This document shows, one piece after another, positions 44,370 to 56,588 of a stretch of DNA of 64,000 nt. Every line of letters starts with the position of its first letter. The stretch's first letter is position 1. This stretch comes from Dicyema japonicum (taxonomy: Eukaryota > Dicyemida > Rhombozoa > Dicyemidae). Under the pieces are notes generated by a model that worked only from the letters and a program-made list of their open reading frames with translations, searched no databases and was not told where the DNA came from. Where the stretch lies: assembly GCA_011109175.1 (NCBI GenBank), contig RDEW01000030.1, positions 180,094 through 244,093 on the forward strand, read 5' to 3'. Made by a program: the position numbers and the translations under genes.

Positions 44370-44441
44370 AGGACCCACCGAGATTCGAACTCGGGTCTCC
44401 GGATTCAAAGTCCGAAATGATAACCACTACACCATGGGTCC
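44370..44441 (-). tRNA. tRNA-Gln (TTG)
   Basis: Minus-strand cloverleaf: acceptor GGACCCA pairs with TGGGTCC, D arm with A box (tggtgtagtggttatc), anticodon stem-loop cggactttgaatccg with TTG reading CAA, T arm with B box (gagttcgaatctc). No intron. Intact. Confidence 0.97.
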
Positions 44442-44945
44442 AGTTTTTGGAAAATTTTATATTATCATTTCTAAGTGATATTCTTCGTTGTAATTATTTC
44501 TTGTACGAATATTAGGCCATTTGATAAAATGCTCACAAAAGCAGAAGTTATAATGATGAATCCACCCTTCCTCTCAAAAAGTGAGATCTCTTACTAAATT
44601 CTATGTTTGCATACACAACCAGTACAGAGCCTGAACCGATAAAGTTGTTGCCTTCTAAAACCCCATTGATTACTCATTTGACATGTACAGATTAAGTAAA
44701 GACTTCACTTCGGAATTCTAAGAAAATTTTCATAAAAGCATGATATTTCTCTCAATAGAATTCTGAATTTAGTGTGTCGTTTCTTAGTGTCTTAAGTTTT
44801 AAAATATTATATTTTGTTTGCTGACATCGATTACTATTTAATTTTTGTTATTCCTATCATTTTTGACTATTTCACTTTCCCTACAAATAGATTTTTGTTA
44901 AAACTCATGAAATTTAAATAGAACATTGTAAAAAGAATTTTTCAA

Positions 44946-45850
44946 ACCAGGTCGTCATCGTAATCAAGTATTAGTTGAGACGAAAGATATCTTCCACGTG
45001 CCCTATTGAATTATTGTTAGTTGAGACGGTGTGTGGGACTAAAGAATGCCTCGGATACGCCTTTTAAAAGCATTGTGAGCCTAATTGAGGAGTACAAACA
45101 TATGGCTGAGATGGAAGGATACAAAACTGGGTAGTATCAATATCCAGTTATATTTGTAGATATCGATCAGACGGGGGTGAAATTTTGAATTTACCTTACC
45201 TTAAGTTGAGGAAGAGTTACAGTACTTCTAATTTATAAAGTATTGGAGACTTCAAGCACGTGAGAAGGTGGAAAAGTGTAGATTATTTGAAAAATTATTA
45301 AATAAAAAAAGATATATTGTTAATTCAAATAAATCTATCGTTCCTATTTTATTCTTCGCTGATTGCCTTTACATGGTGGCTTCATCAAATTCCACAACGG
45401 GAAAGGTTTCTCATATCTCGGGCAAGAGTCCATATATAGTTTGATGTCCGGCCCGAGGGATGGTCAGGGGACTTTGCCATCTTGAGGAAGTCCCTGTCAC
45501 GTTCCGTAATGTATTCCATGATTGGGGGGACGTTTAGTGTTTTCCGTAGTAACGAAGTGGACGTTTTTTTCGACGATCTCAGTAGTATTCTGAGACATCG
45601 GTTTTGTAAAACTTCCAGCTTTGATCATTTAATTAATTTTTTAACATCTTCCTTGATGAGGATCTCAAATTAAAATGTGGTTCACCAATTTTGTAAGTTT
45701 TGGCAACGCCTACACAAGAGGGAAGTTTTTGCAGAATTGTCCTTTGATGATCATAAATGATCCATCACAAAATACTCCCTACAACTTAACGACCAACTCC
45801 ATCGGACATTAATTTTTGTTCCCCCGCCTTGATTACGATGACGACCTGGT
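44946..45850. repeat. region bounded by a perfect 23-bp inverted repeat
   Basis: accaggtcgtcatcgtaatc... at 44946-44968 is exactly inverted at 45828-45850. No clear target duplication outside. Inside is AT-rich DNA plus a LINE-C fragment (45395-45600). It may be a degenerate terminal-inverted-repeat transposon with a later insertion. Confidence 0.7.
45395..45600 (-). pseudogene. LINE-C RT fragment
   Basis: About 190 bases closely match 35830-36000 (ctcatatctcgggca, gaggghatggtcagggRac-type runs, attccatgattggggg, cgtagtaacgaRgtgga). Same orientation as the 36-kb copy. Confidence 0.7.
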
Positions 45851-46429
45851 CTGATCTTTGGTTGAGTTAGTGATGCGTCTCATTTGCACCAAGTCTTCAT
45901 CACATATAAAGGGGCGTGCCTAGAGTGGGCCATAGGGACAGCTAACCCTGGCAGTACGCTGTAGGGGGTAGCAGATCAAAATCTTAGAGTTCACATTATT
46001 AATCTATACTTACTTTTTTCTCGATATTTTCTTATCATAGACAAGATCTACTGCTAGAGATCATCGTGTTCTATAAACATCGCTAAAGACTTGGAGCGTA
46101 CGGGTTCTAATCGATGGCAGGTGCATGTTCGCTGTGATTTCCCTTACCATTCTTCAGTGACGTTTTCATTGCTATGACGATGATGTCACGTTTGACGCTT
46201 GCGTGCGAGGCGTATTGTGCTTTGGTTACCGGTATGTTTAAACTGAGTCCAATGATTATTATTGAATACGACGGTTGTTTCTCCTTGCTACAGTTTTCTG
46301 TTTGGATTTCCTGTGTGTATTGATTTCCTCAAAAATGATCAGACAAATGAAGCGAATATAACCTAGTCAGGCTCAAAATCGCCACAAGAAGTTCAGAGAA
46401 GCTGTTTAGATGTGTGGGTGAAGAAGCAA

Positions 46430-48700
46430 TGAGTGGCAAAAACGATCAATCGGAGATGCCTACAAGAGACAAAAGTACAGGCTGGAATGGACGAGCTACA
46501 TGGAGACTATAGACTCATTTTACTACCATCGTCATCAAGACACTATGGACAGAGGTTTGCCGTGCACAAGAAACTTGTTCGTGGAGTACATCGGTGTTGG
46601 AGTGTTAACGACAGAATCAGCATACTGCAAATACGGGTTGGGGTCAAACACACGTCGAGGGCCCTTATCTCAATTATATATGTTTATGCACAGTGGACGG
46701 GTTGCCAAAGATTCGTACGAACTTGACGCTTTCTACGTGCAGCTGTCGAGGACATATGCCGAACTGGAATCGTCTTTCTAGTCTTCATTGCCGGAGACTG
46801 GAATGCTAAAGCAGGAGTACGTCGGGAACATGAGTCGACTATCGGAAGACACGGAAGAGGGACTCGAGGTCGGACTCGAGGTCATACGTAGGGGCCGTTG
46901 TGGAAAGCGACCACAAGATAGTCGTGGCCCTGTTTGATATTACAAGTCGCTATGCACGCACTTCAGAAACAAAGCCATCTCAAGTCATACAGAGAGGATA
47001 CCTAGTCGAGAGATTATGTTTTTCATACTCCACTCGAAATATCTATCGAGCATCTATGGAACATTATCTACAAGCAATAAAGACAGGTCTTCCCCCGGGA
47101 GTCACTTGGACGCATACAATGAAAAGAATTCACATAGCTGCAGATGAACACATTGGTAAGCGACCACACAACACACGAGGTACGGACGAATGCCATCCCG
47201 ATGTCCCTGCACTAGCTACAAAACAGAAGGATCTTCGACTATCGCTAGAAAACATGACGAACATAGACAGTAAATGACGGTGCGAGTTGGGAGTACATCA
47301 TCCAGAAATTTTTCGACGACTGTGGGTACTTTCCCTCTGGGAGACTCCCTTTCCTCTTTGCTGTTTGTGGTATACCTGGAGGTAGCACTGCGTGGTCTTA
47401 TAAGTTTTTATAATGGCCAAATCACCGAAATTACATACGCTGATGGTGTGGATTTCGGGTGTCCAGACATTTGGCCGACAGGAAATTCTAAGTTTAAAAT
47501 TCAGAGATAAAATTCAAGATAAAAACATTTACTTAAAGGTTATGAGAAAGCGGATGTTTTATAGACACTCTTTGTGAAAAAAGATCTGTGCCATCCTTCA
47601 AGTGAATTCGTAGTTCTTGGGAGGCCTTCTGCCTGTCTGTCGTGTACATTCCACATTTCCAAACTAAACAATGGTCTTCTTCTCCTACCACGTTGCAAGG
47701 CTTCGATCAATGGTGTCTCAAAATAGGTCAGAAGATCTCCCAACACGTCATCATTCTCGTCATCTATAGTTTCAAGGAGCGCTCAGAAACTCTCAATGAC
47801 TTGAGGTACAGGAACAAATGCCAGTGCATTTATGCTTAATTTAATTGTCGGCCTAATATCTGTTGGCCAAATGTCCTAGTACCGGAGTTCGTATCGGAAG
47901 ATAAAGCAGCCTTGTGGCGGTTACTTGACGTCGCCCCTGCACAACTTGGAAAATGGTTTCTTACGGTGAATACAACTAAAACTGAAATTGTGAAAATCGT
48001 ACGCATGGGATCAAGATTGGAAGAGGGATGGAGACGTTCCAGAAAGCTCGGCTCCCTCCTCGGAAACAGTGAGGACATAACTCGTAGGAAAGTACTATTG
48101 ACGGTCGCACTGAACAGGATAAAGACGGATTTGTTGGCTAACAGACCGGTAACAACCGTGCTTCGTATGCGCCTCTATAATGCTTTCGTGAAGCCGGTCC
48201 TGCTATATAACTCTTCCTGCTGGGGGACCTCGGTCTCAGAAACCAAAACTCTTAACTCCTTCCACCGAAGGCAATTACGAATACTGTGGGGAATACAATG
48301 GTCGACACGGATCAACAATGAGGCACTGTACCGAAAGTGCTCAACGCGACCTGTGACTTGGGATGTGGTGGAGGCCCGATGGAGACTGTTTTGACACGTC
48401 CTACGGATGGACCACACATCACCTGCAAATTTGGCAATGGATGAATATTTCGCTGCAAGTGGAAAGAAATATCGGGGCGCCCGCGTACTACGCTACCGGG
48501 GGTGCTGGGTGAGGATCTCAAGGCAATCAATCGGAGGCTCGTAAGTGGGGGAGATCTGGATTCTATGAGAGGTTAGTAACAGGGGAGGATGGACGAGTTG
48601 ATCCGAAAAATCGATTTTAGTGCCGCACGTGTGGAAATATAACAATCATGATTCTATGATAGCCGCATATAACAATAATAATAAACACCTCACCTTACTC
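46430..48700 (+). pseudogene. LINE-B, endonuclease through 3' end, interrupted
   Basis: Endonuclease pieces: CLQETKVQAGMDELHGDYRL, FAVHKKLVRGVHRCWSVNDR, VFIAGDWNAKAG, VVESDHKIVV (the QETK, GDWN and SDH motifs). A jump at 47277 removes the RT fingers and leaves STTVGTFPLGDSLSSLLFVVYLE and TYADGVDFG (last catalytic Asp replaced by Gly). After an inserted MULE relic (47460-47885) the frame resumes with EFVSEDKAALWRLL, GSLLGNSEDITRRK, YNAFVKPVLLYNSSCWG, FHRRQLRILWGIQWSTRI. It ends in a TAATAATAA tail near 48690. Nonfunctional. Confidence 0.88.
47460..47885 (-). mobile_element. MULE-like element inside LINE-B
   Basis: Ends gacatttggccgacag (47466-47481) and ctgttggccaaatgtc (47860-47875) are inverted with one mismatch. 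Similar 9-mers tggatttcg / cggagttcg flank it (7 of 9 match). The minus strand encodes LIEALQRGRRRRPLF, MWNVHDRQAEGLPRTTNSLEGWHRSFF, the conserved region downstream of the catalytic core in MULE transposases. About 425 bp; non-autonomous. Confidence 0.7.
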
Positions 48701-49065
48701 GATCTTATTCATTCTCCTAGCACTCGCTCCGAGCAGCAGAAAGCTTTGCACGCCCCTGCACACATGAGTCTAACAGAGGATATAGTCATGTGTGGCACAA
48801 TTAATTAGTATATTTGAAATTTTGTTAAAATATTATAAAAATGTTAAAAATATTTTTTTGTTTTTTTACTCTTAATTAATATTTTATTTTTTAGTATAAT
48901 AATTCAAATTTCCTCATTATTAAGATTAGTGGTTTTTACTCAGAATTAGTGATATTTTACCAAAGTTACCTCCTCTTCTTTCTTTTCTGTTTGTTGCACT
49001 TTTGAATTTGTTGGAATAGACTTTCACTAATTCGATGGGTCTGGTTGATTATGCATTTGTTGAGT
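48701..49065. other. no gene recognised
   Basis: AT-rich downstream flank of the LRR gene. Short direct similarity (cacgtgtggaaa / catgtgtggcac) only. Confidence 0.45.
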
Positions 49066-50181
49066 TTAACTGAAGTGAACGAAAATTCTACGTTTTTGTC
49101 TGTTTTTTAAATCTGCGATGAACTGAGTGTAGGCTGAGCATCCCAGCCAATTGTCCGATAAGTTTAGGTCCTTCAGATGCTTGCTCAAAGACAGTAACTC
49201 TGAGATTTTCTGGAAAAGTCGAATTGAAGTGACACTTTTTTGAGTCTCGTCGAGTTCGTTGTTGGACAAATTCAATTTTTCAATCCAAGGAATCACAGTC
49301 CTTACCTTTTTTCGTTTACGAACTTGTTTTAACGGAATAAACAACATTTTGGTTTTTCTACTTTCTTTTCGTTCTCCTTTCTCTCCGACTCCACCAATGC
49401 CGAAATGATGCTGTAGGTTCCTTCATTCTGAAGTCTGTTCCCCTCCAGATTGATAAATCTGCTATAAAATGTGTAATCAACGTGAGTGACGTGGAGAGAA
49501 TTAATTCTGCTAATTCGCTTGCACTTTCCGAGGTTATTTCGGAAAATCTAAGACTGAGGCTTTTCAAGGATGTGTTCCCTTTAAAATCTGCAGCCAAATA
49601 CTTGCATCCCCTGTCCCCAATTCCAAATTACCATAATATTGTACTTGTTGCAGTCCAAAGTTATATTTTCTATGTTATTCAGTTTTGAAAGCGCTCTTTA
49701 ATGCTTTATGATAGGAAACCCGGATAAAGTCGCCATCTTGTCCCCATCGAGGCCATTCTCGATGAAGACGACCTGTGTCAGCTTTAAATATCCGTCGGTA
49801 ATAACTCGATTCTAGAATGGAAGGAATTTATTACAAGCATTTCCACACATTGGTGACTCAGGAAAATATGGCAGAGGTGGACCTCTTTCACGAAGCAGTA
49901 GCAGGAATCTTTAACAGCGAATAACAGTGGGTAAAGAACGACGGGGGTTGATTCTAATTTATGGTTGATGGTAATCTGGAATGACAAATGGTGGTAACAG
50001 AAGTGAGTAATTGCTCAGCTTTAATATTCTCCTTCATATTATTCATGATAGATGTGCTAGTTTGTGTGCTGTATTTTAAGCAATATTTCTTGTATGATAT
50101 CATTAATCTCTTCATCACTGATTCTATCGATTCTGCCATTCCCGGAGCATTTGCTGACTTGCTTCTTCTAAGGTTGCTCAT
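49066..50181 (-). CDS. leucine-rich-repeat protein (ribonuclease-inhibitor-like)
   Basis: Six introns (49976-49998, 49812-49834, 49696-49719, 49611-49644, 49462-49481, 49323-49345; 23, 23, 24, 34, 20 and 23 nt) give an uninterrupted 322-residue protein. An N-terminal helical part (MKRLMISYKKYCLKYST) is followed by repeats of the RNI type: LTQVVFIENGLDGDKMATLS, IENITLDCNKG, LKSLSLRFSEITSESASELA, INLEGNRLQNEGTYSIISAL. A basic linker (KFRKRKKVRT) leads to two closing repeats (IEKLNLSNNELDE, LKDLNLSDNWLG). The general plan recalls LRRC45, CEP78 or TCTE1-type ciliary/centrosomal LRR proteins, but I cannot choose among them. The 34-nt intron could alternatively be exon with one lost G. Confidence 0.78.
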
Positions 50182-50389
50182 ATTTCTTGGATATAATATT
50201 AATGATTATTAAGATATTTATTTTTAATTTTAATATATTTATGGATAACTCTACTTTGGACAATCGTCCTCTCCACTATGCCTATCGAGCTTTCTTGAAG
50301 ACTGGTCATCTCTTCACCTGTCTGGGGCCACCTAGTAATCTCTTCAGAACCAAATATACCGGTGGCTAACAAGAACGTCACCAAACATC

Positions 50390-50720
50390 AAAGCGTATTC
50401 AAAATAAGAAAATTTTTGCATCTCGAATTCCACCACGGCTTCAAAATTGGCTAACGAATTTCAGGAAAACGTTGTCGGGTGAAATAATGTCTTGTCTATC
50501 TCACTACCGATTCCTTCCAAACGGAGTCCCCCAAGGCTCTGTTTTGTCTCCTACTTTCTTCAACTTGCATCTAAGCGATATTCCAACCTGATTATCGCTT
50601 CTAAAGACATTTAAGAACGTATCTTGTGGGACAGTATCGCTTTTCATGGAACTTTCGTATATAAGGGCGAGCGTAAAGTTTAAGCGTATGTATTCTGACC
50701 ACGTAGATTACTCATAACCA
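50390..50720 (+). pseudogene. CR1/Jockey-type RT fragment
   Basis: IPPRLQNWLTNFRKTLSGEIM, YRFLPNGVPQGSVLSPTFFNLHLSDIPT is the classic RT turn (VPQGSVLSPxLFNLxxxDIP). Open for about 60 codons, then a stop. Related to, but not the same part as, the LINE-C pieces. Confidence 0.75.
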
Positions 50721-52104
50721 GACTTGTCAATTTGACATTATTGACAGAAATCCACTGCTTTTTTCTGGTGGTCTCATTTTAATGACGGGAAAAATATGAA
50801 TACTTTGAGATTCGCTTTTCCTGTAGTCTTTACTATCCTTTCTGTCAGTTTCTCCAACGTAGAACAGTCAGACTGAGAGTGAATAAAGACATTAGTAGAA
50901 AGGTACCAAAACTCAGCAACATTTTTTGAGTCACAAATTAAAAATTTTATTAATATGAATAGCATATTGTAAGTTCTAATTGTTTATACACCCAAAATAA
51001 TTGATGTGGTGTTGCCTCTCATCAATCGGAGGAACTACTGGGATTTGCGAACTGCTTGTGGCTGTAACTAAATTTTAAACGAGAGAAGTTTAGGATTCAC
51101 GAAAGGTCAGGTTCCAAATCCCCCCGATTCAAAATCGAAAGAAAATGTTCCTACCACTTTCTGTACCCGAATCTCTCAAATACCTTTTGCAGTAACTGCG
51201 GTCTCTGACTGATGGAATCGCTGCAAAGAAATGTGTTCTGCCTATATATGTTATCTAAAAATTTAAAACAAGATCTTTCAGTGAATTAATTATTTTTGTA
51301 AAAATTTGTCAGGAATCACTTGCTTAGTTAAGCAGGCGCTGCCTCAAGCTGCTGTCGTATCGCCCCCTTTTCGCTTGAGACAAAGTCTGTCGTCAGTATA
51401 CGGAATTCCCATAACTCAATCACCGTCTTCCTGAAGTCGGGGAAAGTCAATTCCAAATATAAGGCGATGAAACGTTCACACACCTATCGCACTCCTACTC
51501 CAACAACTAGCAATAAAGAGGAATGAAAATGACTATGATTACGTTAAGGTCCTGGAAAGTTCCAAATAAAAAAATCCAGTCATTCTGGTTCTTTAGTAAC
51601 ACGACTGTTACGTGGGGCGATACTAGTCTTCAGATACATTAAACCCGTACGCAATTGAACAACGCTTATTCTATCATTGACCCTCCGGAAACACTATAGT
51701 TCATATATTAGATACTTGTGAACTGGAAATCCCTGCCCATAGTGTCCGCATTCAGAAGATAAGATTAATCTTCAATCTCTATGTAATTCATAAATTCCTT
51801 CTTTGACTTTTGTCTATTGAAGGCAACAGACTTAGCTTCTATATTTTTTTCACAGTCCTGATAGCAATTACCTCTGGCATTGAAGTTTATATTACTTAGC
51901 CTGTTATAACCATCCATACGTGCATTATATATAAGTTCTATAGAGAAAGATGACCATCTCAACCAAAAAAACGTGGTTTATATTTTTTAAATAAAGTTCA
52001 ATTTACGATTTATTTAATAAACTATAAAAATTAACATAAAATTTTATTTATTAAAAAATATTTTTAAATACACAAATAGAAATTTAAAAGTAAACACTTT
52101 TGTT
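50721..52104. other. upstream of DCAF13, nothing recognised
   Basis: AT-rich, short unassigned ORFs (for example 51765-51962 minus, basic). No RNA gene seen. Confidence 0.5.
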
Positions 52105-53458
52105 ATGAGGATTCGTGTTTTAAATCGTGATCCTAACGAATACACTCGTGCTACTAAGAAAGATGTTCATAAGAGTAATTTAACTTTATTCATTTAAGTC
52201 CACCGAAATTATGATCCAAAATTACACCCTTTTGAGATGGCCCGTGAATATACACGTGCTCTAAATGCAGTCAAACTGGAACGTGTCTTTGCGAAACCTT
52301 TCATTGGGGATCTAGCAGGACACAGCGACTCGATCAATTCGATTACATGCAGTCCCACAGATCTTTCAATTCTCCTTACTGGTTCATTCGATGGCGAGGT
52401 TTCCTTTGCATTTTATGGAGATTCGTCAATGGAATATTGCTCAAAGAAGCTGTCTTCGGAGTTTTATGGACACCCACGTGGGCTGTGTCAATGGAATTTG
52501 CTTTGGAGTTGATGGCCGTTATTTTTACTCTGTTTTTCATTATTTTTACACTAGTGTGGAACTGACAACGTTATAAACCGTTGGGATCTGCAAGGGGGAT
52601 CAAGCTGTTCACAAAATTCTTTCAAGAGATATTTTACTCGAATGGATCACATTATAAAGAGATATCTTTGTTTTTTACTCAGTCTCTTTGTGGGACGAGA
52701 GCAGGATGAACCTTTGAGGGAATTCACGTGGGGAGATGATAGTATCAATGACGTCAAGTTTAATCTCACCGAGACTAACTACGTCGCTTCTGTGGCTTCT
52801 GACCGTTGCATAACACTGTACGATATCCGAGCAGCCAATCCACTCAGAAAAGTCTCCTTTCTTATTTATTCGACAGATAACCACGCAGATGAGGTCAAAC
52901 AGATTGTGCTGGAATCCCATGGAACCCTTCATGTTGACTGTGGCTAATGAGGACTATAATCTCTACACATTTGACATTCGCTCTATGGGTAGACCATACA
53001 ACGTCCATATGGGTCACGTGGCTGCTGGTTTGTTTTAAGTTTGAGTTCTCAGTCTTAGACGTGGACTACAGTCCCACTGGACGAGAGTTGGTGTCTGCTG
53101 GCTATGACAAGAGCATCAGAATTTTCGACATAAACGCTGGGAGTTCGCATGTGCGTCAGAAAAACTGGGAATTGTATATTTATGCTGTCATCTTAACAGA
53201 TGAAACCACGTGAGAAACTTGCAGTAAATTACAACAATTCGTTGAAGGAGAAGTATGGGGATTTTCCTCAAGTGAGGAGAATACATCGTCACCGCCTAAT
53301 TTACAGAATGCACGTGAGAATAGGCTGATGAGAGAAACTAACAAGAGAAAGTCTGAATTTCTATTTATTTTTTAGGGAAAGAAATAGAAGAGCTCACAGT
53401 CGACCAGGTCAAGTACCATTTGTTAGTGAGAGATGAAGCACGTCATAAAAGAAGATGA
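52105..53458 (+). CDS. DCAF13: SOF1/DCAF13 WD-repeat ribosome biogenesis factor, disrupted
   Basis: SOF1/DCAF13 is a U3 snoRNP/SSU-processome WD40 protein. The N-terminal MRIRVLNRDPNEYTRATKKD, NYDPKLHPFEMAREYTRALN, KLERVFAKPFI and C-terminal PREKLAVNYNNSLKEKYGDF, RPGQVPFVSER are diagnostic. Introns: 52175-52198, 52399-52420, 52532-52554, 52852-52876, 53028-53052, 53351-53375 (22-25 nt), plus a possible one at 53174-53199. Problems: apparent one-base losses near 52625, 52675, 52706 and 53312, and about 34 residues (most of the last WD repeat) missing after SSHVRQ at 53160. Splice sites and protein identity are well preserved elsewhere, so assembly error or a recently damaged gene are both possible. 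Confidence 0.9.
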
Positions 53459-53539
53459 ATAATTTTATTTTTTGTAAATTATTTATTTTGTTATCGTAAT
53501 TTATAAATTAAAGAGTCAAAGGGCAGTTAATCTAGTGAG

Positions 53540-53620
53540 CTTGAATTGCCCAGGCTGTTTCCCCTGACAATAGCTATCGAGATACGCTTTCGAAGTCATC
53601 CAGTCTCACGTATATCTTAG
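53540..53620 (-). repeat. LINE-A terminal fragment
   Basis: Shares gctgttttccctgacaatag and cgaagtcatccagtctc with 42570-42650 (LINE-A C-terminal end). Flanking 53621-54420 has no recognised gene. Confidence 0.65.
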
Positions 53621-54424
53621 CTTGAAGTCCTAATATGATGATTAGGGGATGAGTGGGGTGTTGAGTTAGTTAACTTTGATTATTGATTACCGTGTTGTTC
53701 ACTTTGTGATCTGTCACTAAGGCACGCAGCTCCTAAACTTTATTTCTGACCCCGTTTATGTGGAATTACAAGACGACTAGGAGGGATCTTACTCTACACG
53801 TTTTTATTATTTTTGTTGGTTGATGACTATACAGTCACGAACACAGGAAGCTCACTCTTATGCAAATAACTATCCAGAGTTTGTAGTCAACTTAGGGAAC
53901 TTTCTGTCGATACAGAAAATAAAACCTTGAACCATCTAAAAGACAAAATTATGTCATATTTTTAGATGACATGGTCTCGGTTAAAAGTGTTCAGTCATTC
54001 TTGTCGATACTTCCAGTGGTAGAATAAATTGGCCAATAAAAGTTATGAAAGCATTCATCGAAGCAAATATTCCTCTTTACAAGATGAGGCAGCTTTCCTT
54101 GTTACGTCTATCAAGAGGAAACTTCTCCGTTACCATCTAAAATAACATGACTTGCATAAAACAAATTTCTACCGAAAAAGTAAATGAAATTGTAAGTGTA
54201 TCCTAATTTTTGTACTTAATATCGAGAATAAAGGCCTCTGTTGTGAAAAACAAAAGAAAAAATTTTTTCAAAAATTAGACATCAAATAGGACATCAGTTG
54301 CCAAAAGACAGTGAGCATTGACGCAAACTGTGCAATTCAGAGTTGTTCACCGAGTCAACCCCTCTCTCTAGGATCTCCAAACCTTAACGATATTACGTTC
54401 CCAATCTCTCGGATAACACCTCGG

Positions 54425-54600
54425 TCACACCCGAACTCTCAAACGCAATTGAGACGAAACGGAAAAGTTCCCAAACGCAGAATATTTATCCAGCTTCCTC
54501 CGTTCGGCAGACTTAGCGGCAGGACAATCTGAGTTTGTACTGGCTATCATATTCGCCAGGAAGAAAATATCAACGCGTAAATTGTACCAACAAACCATTG
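54425..54600 (-). pseudogene. LINE-A internal fragment
   Basis: Minus-strand LANMIASTNSDCPAAKSAERR, KLDKYSAFGNFSV corresponds to the AA..AE..K..KY segment of the LINE-A endonuclease-like region. Confidence 0.6.
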
Positions 54601-56154
54601 AAGTATCCACCCTGCGTCATCGATTGACAAACTCAGTTTTTTACACGAGAAGAATCTACGCATTTTACGTAGTCTGACAGATCCTATCACCGTCACTCCT
54701 CTGTCGGAGTCGTCGATGCGAAGGAATGGTCGCGGAGTTCATCTGGTTTTCTCAAATGCCAAAAATCTACTATGTTCGAGCACAGAATGAAAATGGAAAG
54801 GAATATAGGGGAACCAGGATCACCCAATTAGTTTGGTTACTACTTCCTTCTTACTCAGTGTCACCTGGGATGACTTTAAATGAGGCTGATAAAGTTAACT
54901 AATATGGGATACCAAATCTCTCCTGCACGTTTGAATGACACAACAAAACATAACTAATTTTCCTAGTAAATTCTTTGTTCATAATTAGGCGATTCGTATC
55001 CAATAGCAACATCCATGAGTCGCTTGATGTTTGATATACAAAAACACAAAGATCATAAATTACAAACTACTAGTTAGAATATTAGTTAATTTCTTAGAAG
55101 GATTGAAAACCTATAAAATAGCTGAATTGGTTGCGAAAACAGACTGTTCTTAACGATTTGAGATTCAGTGATTGTTCCATCACAGAAATTGATATTATCG
55201 GATGTTGTGGGTCTCGAATCATCGGAAATCGTGTAAAAATCCAGAATCGACGAAATGAGAATAAACATTGAGTTGGGTTTTATTCAAAACTTAATGAGCT
55301 TAGTAGAAAATAAGAGTAGTTTTATGCATCTGTTACAAAAAGATCATGTAAGAATAATAGATGCTAAAAGAACAATAAAATCTTTTATGGATAAAATCAA
55401 CCTATATTTATATTATTTAAAAAATGAAATTTTTCACTTTGTGAATTCGAAAAAGTAGCAGAATATAAATGAGGAAATTTATACATTACGGTTATCTCAC
55501 TCAAAGCTGAACTTTTTATTTTTTAGTATTAGCTTTGATATTTTTAAGTGGATCATTGATCCATTCAAGTCGAAAATTTTGAACTCTGATTAAGAGAGGA
55601 ATTAATGACCTCAAAAATAATACATCTTGTGAAATTAATTTTCTGAATATTTCAATTTTTCTGTTTTGGAAGAATTCGAAGATTAAAGAACAGTTTCCAA
55701 ATCTTGTATTCTATCACTCATATAATCTTGTACTTTCCAATTTCACATCTTTTGAAAGAGGATGAGCTCATTTATTGAAAAGTGAACGAAATAATTGAAA
55801 GTTTGTGAGGTGATATTCGACTCCATTTATGTCTTTCTATGTCAAATCAAACGTTTTTCCATAAAACTGTTCGTTGATAGCTAGACACATAAAAGCAAAA
55901 AAAGTTAAATTTACTAACGGGCAAGGCACTAGGCGTCTCCTTAGTAAGGTGGATCCAAAGAAACCATCAGAGGGAAGGAAGATAAATTTTTAGCCAATTA
56001 GTAACATAGCACCACAGTCACAAATAATTAATCTAAGCAAGTAACTCAGGGAGAACCCCTGCATATGCTGACTTAATCCATCCTTCAATAGTCCATTGCA
56101 GGATTCCGAAGAGGGGTGAAGTAGATTCACCCTCTTCTATTTTCGTCAATGTCC
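54601..56154. other. no firm gene; possible hAT-type remnant
   Basis: ORF 55255-55458 (ELGFIQNLMSLVENKSSFMH, LLQKDHVRIIDAKRTIKSF) has the helical character of the C-terminal half of hAT-type transposase-derived proteins, but the match is weak. Nothing else recognised. Confidence 0.3.
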
Positions 56155-56166
56155 TACAGTCATCAT

Positions 56167-56491
56167 TTTATTTATTTATTAACCCCGGATGCACAGAGAA
56201 AGAAGTTAAAGTATACAACTAATTAAGTGTATCCAATTTCCACTTTACAGAAACAGAGTCCATCCGGAATCAACACAAAAGGAAAAAGACGTCCATACGT
56301 GCAGCTGTGGAAACCCATCAGTGGAGTGGGTGACAGAAAATGATCCTTTTTTGTGCCGGTCTGGCACTGGGCGCCACCTAGACAGGTGAATCACATGACG
56401 CCACTCTAATAAGAAGAGTGAAAAGAAACAGAGAAACAAATATAAAACTTAAACCAATTAGCCACGCAGCACCACATGGCGCCACGCGGCG
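56167..56491 (-). mobile_element. SINE2, full length with exact target duplication
   Basis: 325 bp bounded by tacagtcatcat at 56155-56166 and 56492-56503. Minus-strand order: 5' gcgtggcgccatgtggtgctgcg, a B-box-less head, middle tagacaggtgg/tgccagaccggcac, 3' tctttctctgtgcatccggggttaataaataaataaaat. Best reference copy for this SINE in the window. Confidence 0.88.
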
Positions 56492-56588
56492 TACAGTCAT
56501 CATAAATAATATTAATAAAATAAACATAATATTAATAGAAATAATTAATTTAAAAATTTAATTAATAAAATTTCATAATCAATTATCA

